From Bordetella parapertussis (GTDB lineage Bacteria; Pseudomonadota; Gammaproteobacteria; Burkholderiales; Burkholderiaceae_C): a stretch of DNA of 7,199 nt. Below the pieces are notes generated by a model, which saw only the letters and a program-made list of their open reading frames with translations, searched no databases and had not been told where the DNA came from. Of this stretch, positions 5,334-7,199 are shown piece after piece. A program made the translations under genes and the position numbers. The stretch is from NCBI GenBank assembly GCA_945882755.1, contig CAMCWS010000092.1, positions 1-7,199 of the forward strand, written 5' to 3'. Position 1 is the first letter of the stretch. Each line of letters begins with the position of its first letter.

Positions 5334-6344
5334 TTATTTCTTCTGTTTAGATTGGTGTAGTTCTGTAACGTGATCAACTTCGTTCTTAGAACCCAAAAAT
5401 ACACTGACACGTTGATGCAATTGCGTCGGTTGGATATCCAAAATACGCTGCTCTCCATTGGTTGCGGCGCCACCGGCTTGTTCAACCAACCAACTCATGG
5501 GGTTTGCTTCATACATCAAGCGCAACTTTCCAGGCTTGTCTGGCTCTCGCTTGTCCCAGGGGTACATGAACACGCCGCCTCGGGTCAGGATGCGGTGCAC
5601 ATCCGCCACCATGCTGGCAACCCAGCGCATATTGAAGTCTTTGCCACGTGGACCGGACTTACCTGCCAAGCATTCATCGATGTAATGCTTCACAGGTTCA
5701 TCCCAATGGCGCATATTGCTCATGTTGATGGCAAATTCCTTGGTATCAGCAGGAATTTGCACATGTTCTTGGGTGAGCACAAAAGAACCTTGTTCGCGGT
5801 CCAAGGTAAACATGGCAACGCCGTCGCCTACCGTCATCACCAGCGTGGTTTGGGGGCCATAAACACAATATCCAGCAGCCACTTGTGAGCTTCCTGCTTG
5901 TAAGAAGTCAGCTTCCTGAACAGCGACATGACCTTCTGGCTTTTTCAGCACACTGAAGATGGTGCCAATGCTGACATTGACATCGATATTGCTAGACCCA
6001 TCGAGTGGATCAAACAGCAGCAAATATTCGCCTTGCGGATAGCGGTTGGGAACAGCGTAGATACTGTCCATCTCTTCTGAGGCCATGGCCGCCAAATGGC
6101 CGCCCCATTCGTTGGCTTCAATCAAAACCTCGTTGGCGATGATGTCGAGTTTTTTTTGAACTTCACCCTGCACATTTTCAGTTGATGCTGAGCCAAGTAC
6201 GCCACCCAAGGCCCCTTTGTTGACCGCGTGGCTGATGCTTTTGCAAGCACGGGCGACCACTTCAAGCAGCAAACGCAATTCAGGGGGAATACGGCCCTTG
6301 GCGCGTTGTTGTTCTACAAGGTAACGTGACAATGACACCGTCAT
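5334..6344 (-). CDS. fbp: Fructose-1,6-bisphosphatase, class I
   Basis: This 336-residue cytoplasmic enzyme removes the C1 phosphate of fructose 1,6-bisphosphate, for gluconeogenesis and, where present, the Calvin cycle. Diagnostic features are the metal-binding Glu90-Glu91, the Asp112-Pro-Leu-Asp-Gly-Ser-Ser-Asn motif (112-119), and the class signature around Leu-Arg-Leu-Met-Tyr-Glu-Ala-Asn-Pro (274-282). The length is normal for the family and no key residue is missing. GGGGAG, 6 nt before the ATG, overlaps the last codons of pepN, and the start is only 3 bp past the pepN stop. Nothing in the window shows separate regulation, and no Calvin-cycle genes are adjacent, so a gluconeogenic role is the simple reading. 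Confidence 0.96.
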   Translation of the reverse strand: MTVSLSRYLVEQQRAKGRIPPELRLLLEVVARACKSISHAVNKGALGGVLGSASTENVQGEVQKKLDIIANEVLIEANEWGGHLAAMASEEMDSIYAVPNRYPQGEYLLLFDPLDGSSNIDVNVSIGTIFSVLKKPEGHVAVQEADFLQAGSSQVAAGYCVYGPQTTLVMTVGDGVAMFTLDREQGSFVLTQEHVQIPADTKEFAINMSNMRHWDEPVKHYIDECLAGKSGPRGKDFNMRWVASMVADVHRILTRGGVFMYPWDKREPDKPGKLRLMYEANPMSWLVEQAGGAATNGEQRILDIQPTQLHQRVSVFLGSKNEVDHVTELHQSKQKK

Positions 6345-6347
6345 GGC

Positions 6348-7199
6348 TTACTCCCCAAGCGCAGATGAAATAACTTCGCGCACATCGGCGCTCAGATCGG
6401 ATTTTGCAGCGACACGGCGAAGAGCTTCTTGTGCCGCACTTTGGTAGGGCGAACTGAATTTACGCCAACTGTCCAAGGCCCTTGCAAGCCTTGCAGCAAC
6501 TTGGGGATTGAATGCATCCAACTCAAGCACTCGCTCGCTCCAAAAAACATAGCCTGCCGCATCTGTGCGGTGGAATGCAGATGGGTTGGCGCAATAAGCC
6601 GACAACAAACTGCGGGCACGGTTAGGGTTGCGAATATGAAAGTCTGGGTGAAGCAACAATTGACGTACCTTGGGTAAAACGTCCCCGTCTACGTCAGGTG
6701 TTGTCGCTTGCAATGCAAACCATTTATCGATCACCAGATCATCTTGCTTGAACATCGCATAGAAATGGGAAAGCGCGGATGCTGATTGTGGCAGGTGGTT
6801 ATGAACCAACGCAGTCAAAGCATGCATTCTGTCGGTCATATTGTCAGCGTTCAAGAAATCTTGGTAGGCTTTTCTAGACCAAGTGGTTTCGTTGCTGGAT
6901 TTTTCGGCCATACAAAGATAACCAAGTGCAAGACCACGCAATGCCCTGTTACCGCTGGCCTTGGCATCCAATTGATAAGTACCTTTTGCTGCACAGGTTT
7001 CATAGGCCCATACCCAGTCATGAGACATCTCACTGGCAATTTGTCGCCTTAGGGTGTCTCGTACGGAATGGATGCGCTGTGGATCGACTGTTGCACATTG
7101 CTCTGCGATGTAGGATTCGCTCGGCGGTATCAGCACCAATTCTTTGAAGGCTGCGTCCAGTGTCGGGTCGCGTAGGACAGACCGCAAGCCATTGATCAG
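6348..7199 (-). CDS. pepN: Aminopeptidase N, C-terminal part (5' end beyond window)
   Basis: The frame is open from the right edge (first visible codons Leu-Ile-Asn-Gly) to the TAA at 6348-6350, giving 283 residues. These correspond to the alpha-helical C-terminal domain of the M1-family alanyl aminopeptidase of the E. coli PepN type, roughly the last third of a protein of about 870-900 residues. Recognisable elements are NNMTDR-like (here Asp-Asn-Met-Thr-Asp-Arg), the Asp-Lys-Trp-Phe-Ala-Leu-Gln segment, Asn-Pro-Asn-Arg-Ala-Arg-Ser-Leu, and Ala-Phe-His. The catalytic zinc-binding HExxH region lies outside the window. A TTG at 7187 is an internal Leu codon and not the start. It is the upstream member of the operon, with fbp starting 3 bp after its stop. 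Confidence 0.93.
   Translation of the reverse strand: MINGLRSVLRDPTLDAAFKELVLIPPSESYIAEQCATVDPQRIHSVRDTLRRQIASEMSHDWVWAYETCAAKGTYQLDAKASGNRALRGLALGYLCMAEKSSNETTWSRKAYQDFLNADNMTDRMHALTALVHNHLPQSASALSHFYAMFKQDDLVIDKWFALQATTPDVDGDVLPKVRQLLLHPDFHIRNPNRARSLLSAYCANPSAFHRTDAAGYVFWSERVLELDAFNPQVAARLARALDSWRKFSSPYQSAAQEALRRVAAKSDLSADVREVISSALGE

Noticed and set aside
5333..5485. N-terminal extension of the 88-residue gene up to 5485
   Set aside because: It lies wholly inside fbp in another frame, and the internal ATG at 5332 sits right after the fbp stop, as expected for a coupled start.
7185..7187. TTG at 7187 as start of a 279-residue protein
   Set aside because: The frame is open to the window edge and the preceding residues continue the PepN similarity, so this is an internal Leu codon.

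Overview
The window looks like chromosomal DNA of a betaproteobacterium of the Burkholderiales, most likely Comamonadaceae (Limnohabitans/Rhodoferax-like). This is inferred from the adjacent pepN-fbp pair, a gene order I associate with that family, from the moderate-GC protein style, and from the Tat-dependent GMC dehydrogenase genes common in this group. There are no tRNA or rRNA genes, insertion sequences or CRISPR arrays.

Region 1 (about 1-1622, minus strand) holds two genes read leftwards. The first encodes a 310-residue protein with a helical domain followed by a B12/SCHIC-type Rossmann domain. It resembles the AerR/PpaA family, the light/redox antirepressors of anoxygenic photosynthesis genes. 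It is followed after 17 bp by an open frame that runs off the left edge (224 residues visible). That frame encodes an acidic, histidine-rich, apparently unstructured protein with a degenerate 12-residue repeat. I do not recognise its family, and it is the most unusual item here.

Region 2 (1623-1847) is a 225-bp divergent promoter region. A candidate leftward promoter has its -10 overlapped by an inverted repeat, there is a second short inverted repeat, and a weaker rightward promoter is possible.

Region 3 (1848-5061, plus strand) is a closely spaced set of four genes: a Tat-signal gluconate-2-dehydrogenase-subunit-3-like protein, its GMC flavoprotein dehydrogenase partner, a ribbon-helix-helix DNA-binding protein, and a zinc/nickel glyoxalase I. 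The first two should form a periplasmic sugar, alcohol or aldose-type dehydrogenase in which the flavoprotein is carried out by the Tat signal of the small subunit. No cytochrome c subunit is present, so the electron acceptor is unknown. A weak intrinsic terminator lies at the end of the glyoxalase gene.

Region 4 (5066-7199, minus strand) converges on region 3 with a 4-bp gap. It is a tight leftward operon: the 3' end of pepN (aminopeptidase N), fbp (class I fructose-1,6-bisphosphatase), and an 88-residue protein of unknown function starting 1 bp after fbp. The gaps of 3 and 1 bp imply co-transcription and translational coupling.

Taken together, a likely light/redox/tetrapyrrole-sensing regulator is divergent from a periplasmic dehydrogenase operon and is co-transcribed with an uncharacterised His-rich protein. 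Whether the regulator controls the dehydrogenase, and whether a photosynthesis gene cluster lies to the left, cannot be decided from this window.
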